Positions 1-9,141 of a stretch of DNA of 64,000 nucleotides are shown here, piece by piece. Both the position numbers and the translations under genes were made by a program. This stretch comes from CALDTK01 sp045110575 (GTDB lineage Bacteria > Bacteroidota > Bacteroidia > Chitinophagales > Saprospiraceae). The stretch covers positions 49,736-113,735 of the forward strand of contig JBGCGF010000010.1 of the NCBI GenBank assembly GCA_045110575.1, written 5' to 3'. The notes under the pieces are model-generated. The model searched no databases and had not been told where the DNA came from. It was given only the letters and a program-made list of their open reading frames with translations. The first letter of the stretch is position 1, and every line of letters begins with the position of its first letter.

Positions 1-284
1 AACAGCAGGAAGCCCTGCAAGCAAAGTTGGCTGCGATGCGCATTACAGAAACAACCGACGGCATTGCTGTTACCGTTTCAGGTACGCGAGAGGTCGTTAA
101 CGTCAAAATTGACGAGTCCATCATGGCCGATGGTGACGCTGAGCAAGTAGAAGATCTCTTGCTGATCGCGCTCAATCGTGCATTGGAGAAAGCAGGAGAA
201 GTAGAGAAAACGGAAGCTCAGTCGCTGATGTCGGGCATGATGCCTGGTGGAATGCCTGATATGGGCAGCCTTTTCGGCAAGTAG
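1..284 (+). CDS. YbaB/EbfC-family nucleoid-associated protein (5'-truncated by window edge)
   Basis: The reading frame is open from base 3 and continues upstream of the window, so the N-terminus is missing. The visible part has the YbaB core: a helix ending in QAKLAAMRITE, a strand pair with VTVSGTREVVNVKIDESI, then an acidic helix EDLLLIALNRALEKAGE, and a Gly/Met-rich tail (SGMMPGGMPDMGSLFGK). YbaB proteins are about 100-110 residue dimers that bind DNA without strong specificity and are associated with the nucleoid. They often lie beside dnaX/recR, but that neighbourhood would be outside the window. The next gene starts about 120 nt downstream on the same strand. Confidence 0.85.
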   Translation, partial: QQEALQAKLAAMRITETTDGIAVTVSGTREVVNVKIDESIMADGDAEQVEDLLLIALNRALEKAGEVEKTEAQSLMSGMMPGGMPDMGSLFGK

Positions 285-405
285 AGGCCGTAATAGCGTC
301 TATTTTTAATCCCCCCTTGTCGGGAAAACCTTACCAGTGGCTTTTCCGTAAAATCTATGTCGACTCTCTACGTTCAAGTAAGAGTATGTCGCCTAAGCCG
401 TTTAG

Positions 406-1641
406 ATGAAGCACCTTTTTCTTTTTTTATTCCTGTCAAGTTCGATGTTGCTTAGTGCGCAAACGAACAGCCTTGTAGCACTCTACAGTTTTGATAATGG
501 CGATGCCACAGAAAGCCTAGGGAGTTCCTCTTTTGATGGTTTTGTACAAGGATCGCCGCAAGTCGCTTGTGGTGTTGAAGGCAATAGCCTGTTGTTTGAT
601 GGGGTAGGGGACTACCTCACGTTTGCAGGTCCGATCAACGACTTGTTTGAGAGAAACGACTTCGTGCTGTCCTTCTACTTTCACCCAACAGGTGTGAATC
701 CTCGCCAAACTTTGGTGCGCAAGAAGGCTGACTGTGATACACAAGATCGCTTGTTTACCATCGATTACTTGCCAAACCAGGGTGCGATAGAACTCAATTT
801 TGCTGAGAACCCTAGCCGTACGCTAGGCGGATCTAATAACCTCATTCCACTTGATCCGACGCGCTGCTGGCAGCACTTTGTGATGGAGCGAGACAACAAT
901 GAGGTACGTATTTACTTGAATGGTGTTCGTGTGAAGCGAATGACGTCAGGAACGCGCTTCAACATTGGAAACAACTTCAACCTCGAGATCGCCCGCGCGG
1001 GTTGTCCTACGAGTGAGACAAATTTCCAAGGCTTCATTGACGAGATGCGGATCTACCGTGGTTCAATTCCGCTTGATACGATCGAAAGCTTATTTGTGGC
1101 TCCCGATGTAATTGAGGATGTCGCTTTCCCGGTAGTTAACTTAGGAACACAGATCACTTTGGGTGTTTCAAATACCTGTGCGACAAGTTTCGCGTGGAGT
1201 CCAGTTGCTTCGATTGTGAGCGGTGAGACTACACCGACACCTGTTGTTGAGCCAACAGCAAGTACAGTGTACTATGTGACTATGGGATACGCAAACAGTG
1301 GTTGTCGTTCTGTTGATTCAGTACTACTCCAGGTGTTCGACCCAACCTCCTTTGATTGCACCCAACTACTTGTTCCAAGTGCGTTTACACCTAACGGCCT
1401 AGGGCCAGAAAGTAACGAGACCCTCGGAATCAGTAATGCGGTAACCCTTCAAGAATTTGAAATCTTTCAGGTTTATGATCGCTGGGGAAATCAAGTCTTC
1501 GAGACTACTGATCGAGATGGAAAGTGGGACGGAACCTACCAAGGAACTCCCGCTATGCCTGGCATGTACCTATGGCGTGTCGCGTATGGATGCAACGACG
1601 AAAAGCTTGATAAAACGGGTAGCGTTAAGCTGATTCGTTAG
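406..1641 (+). CDS. Secreted LamG-domain protein with type B T9SS C-terminal sorting domain
   Basis: 411 residues. An N-terminal signal peptide (about residues 1-19, MKHLFLFLFLSSSMLLSAQ) is followed by a concanavalin/LamG-like jelly roll (about 22-235). This contains the typical NSLLFDGVGDYL and FIDEMRIYRG segments. A short Ig/PKD-like linker (about 240-315) follows, with a gliding-motility-associated C-terminal domain (about 322-411) containing SAFTPNG, VYDRWGNQVFE, WDGTYQG and MPGMYLW. That last domain is the type B sorting signal that sends proteins through the type IX secretion system and onto the cell surface. LamG domains commonly bind glycans or adhesion partners; the ligand cannot be told. 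Its 3' end overlaps the convergent phosphatase gene by 17 nt. Confidence 0.88.
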   Translation: MKHLFLFLFLSSSMLLSAQTNSLVALYSFDNGDATESLGSSSFDGFVQGSPQVACGVEGNSLLFDGVGDYLTFAGPINDLFERNDFVLSFYFHPTGVNPRQTLVRKKADCDTQDRLFTIDYLPNQGAIELNFAENPSRTLGGSNNLIPLDPTRCWQHFVMERDNNEVRIYLNGVRVKRMTSGTRFNIGNNFNLEIARAGCPTSETNFQGFIDEMRIYRGSIPLDTIESLFVAPDVIEDVAFPVVNLGTQITLGVSNTCATSFAWSPVASIVSGETTPTPVVEPTASTVYYVTMGYANSGCRSVDSVLLQVFDPTSFDCTQLLVPSAFTPNGLGPESNETLGISNAVTLQEFEIFQVYDRWGNQVFETTDRDGKWDGTYQGTPAMPGMYLWRVAYGCNDEKLDKTGSVKLIR

Positions 1642-2095
1642 ACTCCGTGTGTTGTTGGATGAAGCCATCGACAGCACGTACAAGCATGTTGTAGACGTTG
1701 GCAAACCCGTTATCGTCCCAATATGGATCAGGTACTTGGCCATTGCGCCCAGGATCTGCATAATTCATGATAAGCTCTACCTTCTCTCGTAATTGCTCCG
1801 TTGGAGCGATGGAGCGAGCATTTTGGTAGTTCATGGCATCCATGACCAAGATGTGGTCGTAGGTGTGGAAGTCTGTCGTCTTTAATTGACGAGCCCCTTG
1901 TTTTGAGATGTCGAGTCCGTTACTCTTCGCCTCCTGAATGGAGCGTGGGTCAGGCGCTTTTCCGACATGGTAATCGCCCGTTCCTGCTGAATCAATTTCC
2001 CAAGGAAGATTCTGCTTGCTGATTTCATGGGCGAAGATGCCATGGGCAAGTGGGGATCGGCAGATGTTGCCAAGGCAGACGACAAGTATTTTCAT
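1625..2095 (-). CDS. Low-molecular-weight protein-tyrosine phosphatase
   Basis: I place the start at the ATG at 2095, giving 156 residues beginning MKILVVCLGNICRSP; a longer frame to 2155 adds 20 unlikely residues. The phosphatase P-loop C-X5-R (CLGNICRS) lies at residues 7-14, and the general-acid loop DPY (VPDPYWDD) near residue 126. Both catalytic elements are intact. The family dephosphorylates phosphotyrosine. In bacteria it is often tied to tyrosine kinases that control polysaccharide export (Wzb/Etp type), but no kinase gene lies nearby. The gene converges with the LamG protein gene and overlaps its last 17 nt, so there is no room for a separate terminator. Confidence 0.93.
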   Translation of the reverse strand: MKILVVCLGNICRSPLAHGIFAHEISKQNLPWEIDSAGTGDYHVGKAPDPRSIQEAKSNGLDISKQGARQLKTTDFHTYDHILVMDAMNYQNARSIAPTEQLREKVELIMNYADPGRNGQVPDPYWDDNGFANVYNMLVRAVDGFIQQHTESNESA

Positions 2096-2209
2096 AGGAT
2101 TTCGCAATGATAGCGATGGACACTGAGTCCGCTTAAGGAATTTTAGCTCGACCAATATGCGTTGATTTCGAACGTTATTCTCTTTGATAAACGCGCTTCA
2201 TTGCCTCCT

Positions 2210-2223
2210 GTTTTGGCGAAAGC
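2210..2223 (+). repeat. 14-mer GTTTTGGCGAAAGC, intergenic copy
   Basis: Exact copy in the 275-nt region between the phosphatase and trkA. No convincing promoter or gene was seen in the rest of that region. Confidence 0.9.
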
Positions 2224-2370
2224 AGAATGTCATCATTCTAAGCAAGGGAAATCACAGCGGGGAATGTGGAATAAGATGCACATTTGCAGTCGCAACGCGT
2301 TAAATAAACGAAGAGCTGTAAACGACTCTCCTTTTAATGGGACCGCCGTAATTGACTATCAAGGTCGCGT

Positions 2371-3714
2371 ATGAAGATCATCATTGCCGGAGCTGGAGAT
2401 GTAGGGTTTCACCTCGCTGAACACCTCGTTTCTGAGAATCAGGATATCACACTAATCGACACCAATAAAGAGGTGCTCGACTTAGTAGGTGCACGCCTCG
2501 ACGTCTTGACGGTGCACGGTAACTCCGCTAGCATCAGCACATTGCGTGAGGCTCAAGTAGAGCGTGCGCAATTGGTCTTGGCGATGACGACTTCTGAGAC
2601 CACCAATTTGATGACGGCAACCCTGGCCAAGCGTCTCGGTGCTAACCAGACGATTGCGCGGGTGAGCTCTTCGGATTACCTCTCGATGGGGCAACGTGAT
2701 ATTTTCGATGACTTGGGGATTGATACCTTGATTTCACCGAGTTTGTTGGCTGCTGGAGAGATCGAACGATTGGTCCGGCAAGCAACGTTTACCGACGTTT
2801 TTGAGTTCGAAGAGGGCAAATTGACCCTTGTTGGAGCTACAATTGCGCCTGATTCTCAATTGGCGGATGTCCGTTTGGCGCAATGGTCGGCCATTGGAGG
2901 TGCGGCTGAGGATTTACGTCCGATGGCGATTCTTCGCGGTAAAAAGACCATCATTCCTAAGGGATCGACGGTCTTACATCCTGGCGATCATGTTTACTTC
3001 ATTACGCAGCGTGAGCGCTTGCCACAGCTTTCTGAGCTGGTAGGGCAAGATGCGCGTGATATTCGACGCGTAATGATTGCAGGCGGCACCCGACTCGCCT
3101 ATGAGACGGCAGAGTTGCTAGAGAAGGATTACAAAGTGACCTTGATTGACAACAATCGAAGCGAGTGTAAAAGGCTAGCTGATCACCTTGAAAAGTCAAT
3201 CATCATTCATGGTGACCCGACCAATCAATACCTGTTGGATGAAGTAGGTGTGCGACGTGCAGATGCATTTTTGGCGCTTACTGCTAATGCCGAGGCGAAC
3301 ATCATTGCGAGCCTTTCGGCAAAAAATAAGGGCGTCTATCGAACGATTGCCCAAGTGGATAATCGTGAGTACGAGCACATCAGCCAAAACATTGGAGTGG
3401 ATACGCTCATCAACATGAAGCTGATCGCGGCCAACAATGTGTTGCGCTATGTGCGAAAAGGTCATGTAGAGGCGATTACGCGTCTACACGGTGTTGATGC
3501 AGAGGTGATTGAATACGTCATCGAACGAGAGAACCATGTGGTAAGACACCCGATACGAGAACTTCACTTGCCTGAAACGGCCATTATTGGTGGTGTGATC
3601 AGAGGGGAGGAGACCTTTATTCCGGACGGCGACTTCCAAATGCAGGTTGGCGATAAGGTGATCGTGTTTGCTTTGTCTGACGCAATTCAGAAACTCGAAA
3701 AAGTCTTCCGTTGA
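2371..3714 (+). CDS. trkA: Trk potassium uptake NAD-binding subunit TrkA
   Basis: 447 residues, the usual length of a full TrkA with two fused RCK units. Residues 1-120 form a Rossmann fold with the nucleotide motif GAGDVG at 7-12, followed by a TrkA-C subdomain to about 220. A second Rossmann unit starts near 228 (MIAGGTRLAYETAELL), followed by a second TrkA-C (about 365-447). TrkA binds NAD(H)/nucleotides on the cytoplasmic side and gates the TrkH channel. The next gene, trkH, starts inside the trkA stop codon, so the pair is translationally coupled. In the second unit the glycine motif reads AGGTRLA, less canonical than the first, which is common in the C-terminal half of two-domain TrkA. 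Confidence 0.95.
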   Translation: MKIIIAGAGDVGFHLAEHLVSENQDITLIDTNKEVLDLVGARLDVLTVHGNSASISTLREAQVERAQLVLAMTTSETTNLMTATLAKRLGANQTIARVSSSDYLSMGQRDIFDDLGIDTLISPSLLAAGEIERLVRQATFTDVFEFEEGKLTLVGATIAPDSQLADVRLAQWSAIGGAAEDLRPMAILRGKKTIIPKGSTVLHPGDHVYFITQRERLPQLSELVGQDARDIRRVMIAGGTRLAYETAELLEKDYKVTLIDNNRSECKRLADHLEKSIIIHGDPTNQYLLDEVGVRRADAFLALTANAEANIIASLSAKNKGVYRTIAQVDNREYEHISQNIGVDTLINMKLIAANNVLRYVRKGHVEAITRLHGVDAEVIEYVIERENHVVRHPIRELHLPETAIIGGVIRGEETFIPDGDFQMQVGDKVIVFALSDAIQKLEKVFR

Positions 3715-5168
3715 ATTTTCACTACGGAGCGATATCCAACGTACTTGGCGTTCAGCTACTCGTCGTTGGTTTCCTGATGCTAACGGCCTTACCGTTTGCG
3801 TGGTACTACGGAGAAGGTGATGCGATGCCTTTGCTTTCGAGCGGCTTGATCACGATCTCTGTAGGTGGAGGACTTTGGTATTGGCGTCGAAATGACGACA
3901 ACCGGATTGACAAGCGGGAGGGATACCTCGTCGTGGTGTTGGGCTGGTTACTTATGGTGTGCTTCGGTATGCTTCCTTACTTAATGAGCGGTGAAATCCC
4001 GACGGTGACCGAGGCGTTTTTTGAGACGATGAGTGGCATGACCACAACGGGCGCTAGCATCATCAATGACATTGAAGCGGTACCCAAAGGGATACTCTTT
4101 TGGCGGAGCTTAACGCAGTGGATTGGTGGAATGGGCATCATCGTGTTGACGGTTGCGCTTTTTCCGCTGCTTGGTATTGGAGGCATCGAGCTCTTTGTAG
4201 CCGAGGCTCCTGGACCTACCAGTGATAAGATTCATCCTCGGATTCGAGAATCGGCCAAGCGTCTATGGTTCATGTACGTTGGACTGACGGCGGCGGCAAC
4301 GCTTGCTTTTTGGGCAGAGGGCATGAACTTCTTCGATGCAATAAATCATGGGTTGACCACACTTGCTACGGGTGGCTTTTCGACCAAGAATGCGAGTGCA
4401 CTACACTACGCTAACGCTCCGATTATTCAGTACACCATGATCTTCTTTATGGTGTTGGCGGGTACGAATTACACCATGTTGTATTTCCTCGGTAAGGGCC
4501 GCTTTAAGAAAGTGTGGGCCAACGAGGAGTTCCGGAATTACCTAATGATCTTACTGGTGCTGACGGTCGGCGTTACATCGGTTGTTTGGAGTGTTTCGGG
4601 TACTGGGTTCGAGCAGAGTTTTCGCGACAGCTTGTTTCAGATTGTGAGTTTGATTACGACGACTGGGTTTGTGTCTGCAGACTACACGCAGTGGACGGAA
4701 AGCCTCATGGTTCTCTTCTTCATTTTGATGTTTGTCGGTGCTTGTGCAGGATCAACGAGTGGTGGTATTAAAATTATTCGTCACACGGTTTTCTTCAAGA
4801 ATACTAAGCTTGAGTTTAAGCGGCTACTTTATCCAAGGGCGATTGTACCTCTAAAGCTGAATGGATCTACGGTGCCGACGCGCATCATGACACACATTCT
4901 GGTCTTCTTGCTGATCTTTTTGATGAGTTTCATTCTTGGAAGCATCGTAATGGTGATTTTGGGTATGGACTTTATGAGTGCTATCGGCGCTGTGGCAACG
5001 AGCTTGGGCAATGTTGGTCCGGGAATCGGAACGGTCGGGCCGATGAATAATTTCGCAGCTGTGCCTGATTCAGGCAAGTGGGTCTTGAGCTTTTTGATGT
5101 TGCTCGGCCGCTTGGAGCTGTTTACGATCTTAGTATTGTTTACGCCTTACTTCTGGAGTGATTATTAA
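3711..5168 (+). CDS. trkH: Trk potassium transporter membrane subunit TrkH
   Basis: 485 residues, start codon TTG at 3711 overlapping the TGA of trkA (TTGA). It is an integral membrane protein of about ten helices built from four pore repeats. The four selectivity-filter segments are visible: SGMTTTGAS, TLATGGFST, LITTTGFVS and SLGNVGPGIG. It forms the K+-conducting pore and is controlled by TrkA. The TTG start is supported by the hydrophobic N-terminus that follows (VLGVQLLVVGFLMLTALPF) and by the tight overlap. The last codons and the stop lie inside a 27-bp perfect palindrome, so the coding end itself is part of a hairpin. Confidence 0.95.
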   Translation: MNFHYGAISNVLGVQLLVVGFLMLTALPFAWYYGEGDAMPLLSSGLITISVGGGLWYWRRNDDNRIDKREGYLVVVLGWLLMVCFGMLPYLMSGEIPTVTEAFFETMSGMTTTGASIINDIEAVPKGILFWRSLTQWIGGMGIIVLTVALFPLLGIGGIELFVAEAPGPTSDKIHPRIRESAKRLWFMYVGLTAAATLAFWAEGMNFFDAINHGLTTLATGGFSTKNASALHYANAPIIQYTMIFFMVLAGTNYTMLYFLGKGRFKKVWANEEFRNYLMILLVLTVGVTSVVWSVSGTGFEQSFRDSLFQIVSLITTTGFVSADYTQWTESLMVLFFILMFVGACAGSTSGGIKIIRHTVFFKNTKLEFKRLLYPRAIVPLKLNGSTVPTRIMTHILVFLLIFLMSFILGSIVMVILGMDFMSAIGAVATSLGNVGPGIGTVGPMNNFAAVPDSGKWVLSFLMLLGRLELFTILVLFTPYFWSDY

Positions 5169-5204
5169 ACTCGCTCCGCGAGTTTAATAATCACTCCAGA
5201 AGTA
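5148..5204. repeat. 27-bp perfect inverted repeat (3-nt loop) spanning the trkH stop codon
   Basis: The left arm 5148-5174 and right arm 5178-5204 are perfect reverse complements separated by TCC. The left arm contains the last seven codons and the TAA stop of trkH. There is no T-tract after either arm. It may act as a transcription end or mRNA stabiliser, or be the scar of a template-switch duplication. Confidence 0.95.
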
Positions 5205-5222
5205 CGAAGAAGGATCGTCTGC

Positions 5223-5252
5223 GCTTTGCCCGTGCAAGCACTTGGGCAAAGC
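5223..5252. repeat. Imperfect hairpin after trkH
   Basis: GCTTTGCCC (5223-5231) pairs with GGGCAAAGC (5244-5252), and GTGC/GCAC form an inner stem inside the loop. No T-tract follows, so function as a terminator is uncertain. Confidence 0.6.
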
Positions 5253-5257
5253 TTGAC

Positions 5258-5287
5258 TGCTGGATTTCTGACCGCTTCGCTGTTGGA
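5258..5287 (-). repeat. Dispersed intergenic repeat, TCCARCAGCGAAG type
   Basis: Read on the minus strand, this 30-nt stretch matches 39143-39172 at 24 of 30 positions. The first ~18 nt also match 36002-36019. All three copies are intergenic. Together with the two hairpins it fills most of the 279 nt between trkH and the DUF1801 gene; no gene is seen there. Confidence 0.6.
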
Positions 5288-5447
5288 CTGCTAATTGGGA
5301 GGCTCGTTTAGGGATACAACGAACTGAATGCAACCGTGGAATTGACGAGGAAGGAAGAGCACACGGAGAAATCTTTAGGAGTGACCGACCCCCAAATCAC
5401 AAGAACTTGGATCATTGTAACTTGGTGCAGAATCTACTAACTCGACC

Positions 5448-5807
5448 ATGGCAAAGCCCGCTTCTGTAGACGCATATATTGCTGAGAAGTCTGACTGGGA
5501 ACCTATCCTCGTTCAGTTGCGAGAGGTGCTTCTTGAGTTAGGTTTTGCGGAAGCGATAAAATGGCAGATGCCCGTCTACATGCTTGGGGGCAAAAACCTT
5601 ATCGGATTGGGAGCTTTCAAAAATCACTTTTCGTTGTGGTTTATGAAGGGCCACTTGCTGTCTGATCCACTTAAAGTCTTGTCCAATGCGCAACCTGGAA
5701 AGACGAAGGAGATGCGGCATTGGAAGTGGTTTGCTCTAGATGAATTTAAGATTGAAGAGGTCCATAGGTATTTAGAGGAAGTAAAGGCCGTGCATCTCGC
5801 CGGATAG
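5448..5807 (+). CDS. DUF1801 (YdhG-like) family protein
   Basis: 119 residues starting MAKPASVDAYI. It has the DUF1801 arrangement: an N-terminal helix (VDAYIAEKSDWEPILVQLREVLLELG), the conserved IKWQMPVYML segment, then GLGAFKNHFSLWFMKG and a C-terminal helix IEEVHRYLEEVKAV. These proteins have a frataxin-like alpha/beta fold; roles in iron handling have been proposed for some relatives, but no function is established for this clade. It stands alone between repeat-rich intergenic DNA and pta. Confidence 0.8.
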   Translation: MAKPASVDAYIAEKSDWEPILVQLREVLLELGFAEAIKWQMPVYMLGGKNLIGLGAFKNHFSLWFMKGHLLSDPLKVLSNAQPGKTKEMRHWKWFALDEFKIEEVHRYLEEVKAVHLAG

Positions 5808-5975
5808 CTGAGGTGATGCATGCGATCTTACATCCTGAGATTTCTCGGCCGACCATGATAGGTCTCCTTTGAATCCAGAGCGTAGTATTGGTGGGTATCG
5901 CAATTGATGGACCTCGTTTCGAAGAAAAACCCCGAGCTTACATCAACACTTTTGAGCCTCTCGCATTCTTATCTT

Positions 5976-8069
5976 ATGACTTCAACTGTATACGTTTCTA
6001 CTATCGAGCCTTTAGCGGGTAAATCCTTGATTTCCTTAGGCTTGATCGATTTGTTACTTCGGAAGTCTCCAAAGATTGGCTACTTCCGTCCGATCATTCA
6101 TGATCAAGGAGATGCGCATTTGGCCTTGATCTTAGAGCATTTTAGTCTGCCTCAAACCAAGGAGGAATCTTACGCCTTTGAAGCTGCTGCTGCAAATGAC
6201 TTGCTTGGAGCGGGCAAGAACGACCAGCTGCTTGACGGAATCATAAGAAGGTTTAAAGCGCTTGCCGATCGTTGTGATTTTGTATTGGTTGAGGGTACTG
6301 ATTTCGCAGGAGAGAGTGCTTCGTTTGAGTTTGACATCAATGCTTCTATCGCACGTAACCTGGGCTGCCCAGTGCTCCTGGTGGGAAGCGGGCACAAGCG
6401 GAGCGCCGATGAGGCTACTCGTCAGCTTCGTGTAGCAATGGACAACTTCCTGCAGGAAGAGACCGAAGTGATTGGCGCGGTGTTGAACTTGGTGCCTCAA
6501 GGTCAGGAGGATGAATATTTGGCTGCGTTGAAGAAGCGTCTCGGCGGCACAGGCAAGCGTAAAGCGATGGCGGTGATTCCATACGATGAACTGCTCGCCA
6601 GTCCAAGTGTACGCGAAGTTTGTGATGGACTTCAAGCGCAAATGTTGTTTGCAGGAGATGGTACGTTGGAGCAACCAGTACGTAGGTTTTCGATTGCTGC
6701 AATGCAATTGCCAGGCTTACTTGACTATGTGAGTGAAGATTGCGCGATTGTAACTCCAGCCGATCGAGGAGACATTATCGTCGGCAGTTTGATGGCAAGC
6801 CGTGCATCGAGTTATCCTTCGATTTCATGCGTGATCGTTACGGGCCCGTTCCCTTTGCACGAGAATATTTCGAAGTTGATCAATGGACTCGCGAGTAACG
6901 TCCCGGTGATGAAAGTGGAGACCAATAGTTATGATACTGCGGTGGCATTGAACAAGGTTCGGTCTCGACTCTCAACAAAGAATCCGACCAAAATTGCGAG
7001 CGCGCTTCGTGTGTTTCATGAGCGCATTGATACGAGTTTGCTCGAGCAGAACATTTCGAATTTCAAGGCTAAAGGGATCAGTCCGCAGATGTTCTTGTAC
7101 GCCTTACGAGAGCGAGCGTTGGAGAAGCGACGTCATATTGTTTTGCCGGAAGGAAATGACCCTCGAATATTAAAAGCTACCGCAGAGTTGATCCGTGATA
7201 AGCATGTAGATATTACGTTGCTCGGTGATCAAGTAGAAATTGAACGCATCATTAAGGACCAGAATATACCCCTAAACATTTATCAGTTAAAGGGAATTAT
7301 TAACCCCGTTACTTCTCCTAACCGCGGTCGCTATGCGGAGCAGTTATTTGAATGTCGAAAGCACAAAAAAGGCATGACAGAAGTGGTCGCATCCGATCTC
7401 ATGACGGATGTCAGTTACTTCGGAACCATGATGGTGCAGCTTGGTGAGGCCGATGGTATGGTGAGTGGTGCGGCGCATACGACGCAGCATACGATCCGAC
7501 CTGCGCTTCAGTTTGTGAAGACGCGTCCTGGTGTTGAGTTGGTGAGTTCGGTCTTCTTCATGTGCCTTCCTGATCGGGTTGTGGTTTATGGTGATTGCGC
7601 GATTAATCCAGATCCGACGGCTTCAGAGTTGGCGCAGATCGCGGTGACGAGTGCAGATACAGCGGCATCCTTTGGGATTGAGCCTCGCGTTGCGCTGCTG
7701 AGTTATTCGAGTGGTAGTAGCGGAAAGGGTAGTGATGTAGAGAAGGTGCGTGAGGCTACAGCTTTCGCCAAAACCCTTCGCCCGAATGTGCCGATTGATG
7801 GTCCTATTCAATACGATGCAGCAGTAGACATGGCCGTTGGTGCGAAGAAGCTTCCTGGGAGTCCCGTGGCGGGACAAGCAAGTGTTTTGATCTTCCCAGA
7901 CCTCAACACAGGTAACAATACGTACAAGGCCGTACAGCGTGAGACAGGAGCGATTGCGGTTGGTCCGATGCTACAAGGATTGAACAAGCCTGTCAATGAT
8001 TTGAGCCGCGGTTGTACTGTTGATGATATCATCAATACGGTGTTGATTACGGCGATCCAGGCGGGGTAG
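5976..8069 (+). CDS. pta: Phosphate acetyltransferase (long, three-domain form)
   Basis: 697 residues from the ATG at 5976 (MTSTVYVSTIEPLAGKSL). An in-frame extension to 5904 adds 24 residues not expected in the family. Domain order: BioD-like P-loop domain (about 1-200; EPLAGKSLIS), DRTGG regulatory domain (about 215-330), and catalytic PTA_PTB domain (about 370-690; SGSSGKGSDVEKV, GPIQYDAAVD). It converts acetyl-CoA plus phosphate to acetyl-phosphate in the cytosol. Its partner acetate kinase is encoded 21 kb away rather than adjacent. An exact copy of the window-wide 14-mer lies at 7761-7774, encoding AFAKT. Confidence 0.96.
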   Translation: MTSTVYVSTIEPLAGKSLISLGLIDLLLRKSPKIGYFRPIIHDQGDAHLALILEHFSLPQTKEESYAFEAAAANDLLGAGKNDQLLDGIIRRFKALADRCDFVLVEGTDFAGESASFEFDINASIARNLGCPVLLVGSGHKRSADEATRQLRVAMDNFLQEETEVIGAVLNLVPQGQEDEYLAALKKRLGGTGKRKAMAVIPYDELLASPSVREVCDGLQAQMLFAGDGTLEQPVRRFSIAAMQLPGLLDYVSEDCAIVTPADRGDIIVGSLMASRASSYPSISCVIVTGPFPLHENISKLINGLASNVPVMKVETNSYDTAVALNKVRSRLSTKNPTKIASALRVFHERIDTSLLEQNISNFKAKGISPQMFLYALRERALEKRRHIVLPEGNDPRILKATAELIRDKHVDITLLGDQVEIERIIKDQNIPLNIYQLKGIINPVTSPNRGRYAEQLFECRKHKKGMTEVVASDLMTDVSYFGTMMVQLGEADGMVSGAAHTTQHTIRPALQFVKTRPGVELVSSVFFMCLPDRVVVYGDCAINPDPTASELAQIAVTSADTAASFGIEPRVALLSYSSGSSGKGSDVEKVREATAFAKTLRPNVPIDGPIQYDAAVDMAVGAKKLPGSPVAGQASVLIFPDLNTGNNTYKAVQRETGAIAVGPMLQGLNKPVNDLSRGCTVDDIINTVLITAIQAG
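7761..7774 (-). repeat. 14-mer GTTTTGGCGAAAGC, inside pta
   Basis: Exact copy on the minus strand; the coding strand reads it as AFAKT. Confidence 0.9.
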
Positions 8070-8085
8070 AGGAAGCTACTTCCTC
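8069..8085. terminator. Short hairpin between convergent stops of pta and the DoxX-like gene
   Basis: GAGGAAG (8069-8075) pairs perfectly with CTTCCTC (8079-8085) across a 3-nt loop. It touches the stop codons of both convergent genes (8067-8069 and 8076-8078). The stem is short and has no T-tract, so terminator activity is only possible. Confidence 0.35.
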
Positions 8086-8477
8086 GCATACCAAGGCAAG
8101 TAGATCAGCACAAATTGAATCCCGATTCGCACGTAGCCCATTGTCTTAGAGCCAATGGCAGGAACCTCTTTCATCGCGTCCCAGATGTGTACAGGAAGGA
8201 AGATGATCATGAGGAGGAAGATTCCGCTAAGTGCTCGAGTTCTGTATGCATGGATGAATACACCGATACCGAGAATAAGCTCTGCCAGTCCTGCTACAAT
8301 GTTGACAGCTGCTTGTGGGAGAAAGTCCGGAATCATCGGGAAGTACATCTCTGGTGAGACGAAGTGGCCGATACTCGATAGGATCATCATGAGGGCGAAG
8401 ATGATGCCGATGATTTTTTTGGAGAGGGACATGGGTAGTGATTTTCGTTTTGAGCCAGTGTCGCTCGAATCATTCAA
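8076..8477 (-). CDS. DoxX-like four-helix membrane protein
   Basis: 133 residues with four predicted membrane helices (about 22-40, 55-76, 82-100 and 112-130). The layout matches the DoxX/DoxD-like family of small Bacteroidota membrane proteins, including GHFVSPEMYFPMIPDFLP between helices 1 and 2. An alternative start at MSLSKK (8429) would remove a hydrophilic 16-residue N-terminus. The biochemical role of these DoxX-like proteins is not established. The upstream gene on the same strand ends 13 nt before the 8477 start, so the two are probably co-transcribed. Confidence 0.75.
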   Translation of the reverse strand: MNDSSDTGSKRKSLPMSLSKKIIGIIFALMMILSSIGHFVSPEMYFPMIPDFLPQAAVNIVAGLAELILGIGVFIHAYRTRALSGIFLLMIIFLPVHIWDAMKEVPAIGSKTMGYVRIGIQFVLIYLPWYARK

Positions 8478-8490
8478 AGATGCTCAATTG

Positions 8491-9096
8491 CTATTCAACC
8501 GTTTTTGATCTTTCATACAGCTCATTAATCGTTGGCTGAATCAGCCAGACGCCAATAGGGAATAGCCATAGCAACGCAAACTCCCTGGTAAAATCTCGGA
8601 ACCTCCTTTCCTTTTTTGTATCAGCAGTTTTGATTGTCTTAGCTGACACAAACAGACAATAGAAAATGCAAAGCATTGCTATTATATGTGGGGGGAGAAT
8701 AAAAAGTAGTATAGTTGGAGAAAAAAATACAGTCCCAAGAGGAACCAAAGTGGCGAATAATACTAGAGTTGTAAGGATGAGGAATATATAGACCAACGGT
8801 ACCCAGAAAGCGATTTTAAACCTCAAAATATTGAGTTTAAATTCAACCGGTATTAGGTGGTCAAGTCCAGTTGTTATAGACCAAAGCCAGCCGAATTGAG
8901 TGCATACGGATAGTAGTGTACTCAGTGTGAAGATTGTCAAGAAGGTGATCGCGAGATATGGGGAAGGAAACCTGCCGTCAAGCGCACTTGAAAATACAAG
9001 CATCATCATCGTCACTATGGTAGTTGCTATGAGAGGGCCTCCAACGCTTAAGGCGAAAATTTGCCAGTGCTTTGCTCGAAGAAAGAAGTCCGTCAT
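8491..9096 (-). CDS. Polytopic membrane protein of unknown function
   Basis: 201 residues with about five hydrophobic segments (near 15-36, 46-66, 92-115, 122-150 and 172-190), ending in a short cytoplasmic-looking tail. I do not recognise a family. No motif suggests transport or catalysis. It lies between the esterase gene and the DoxX-like gene on the same strand and is probably transcribed with the latter. Confidence 0.7.
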   Translation of the reverse strand: MTDFFLRAKHWQIFALSVGGPLIATTIVTMMMLVFSSALDGRFPSPYLAITFLTIFTLSTLLSVCTQFGWLWSITTGLDHLIPVEFKLNILRFKIAFWVPLVYIFLILTTLVLFATLVPLGTVFFSPTILLFILPPHIIAMLCIFYCLFVSAKTIKTADTKKERRFRDFTREFALLWLFPIGVWLIQPTINELYERSKTVE

Positions 9097-9141
9097 TTTA
9101 CATGCACATTTAGGAGTACGGTACCATTGTCGAAATGGTGT

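Noticed and set aside
2162..2374. 70-residue open frame between the phosphatase and trkA
   Set aside because: Composition unlike a protein, no homology recognised, overlaps trkA and contains the 14-mer.
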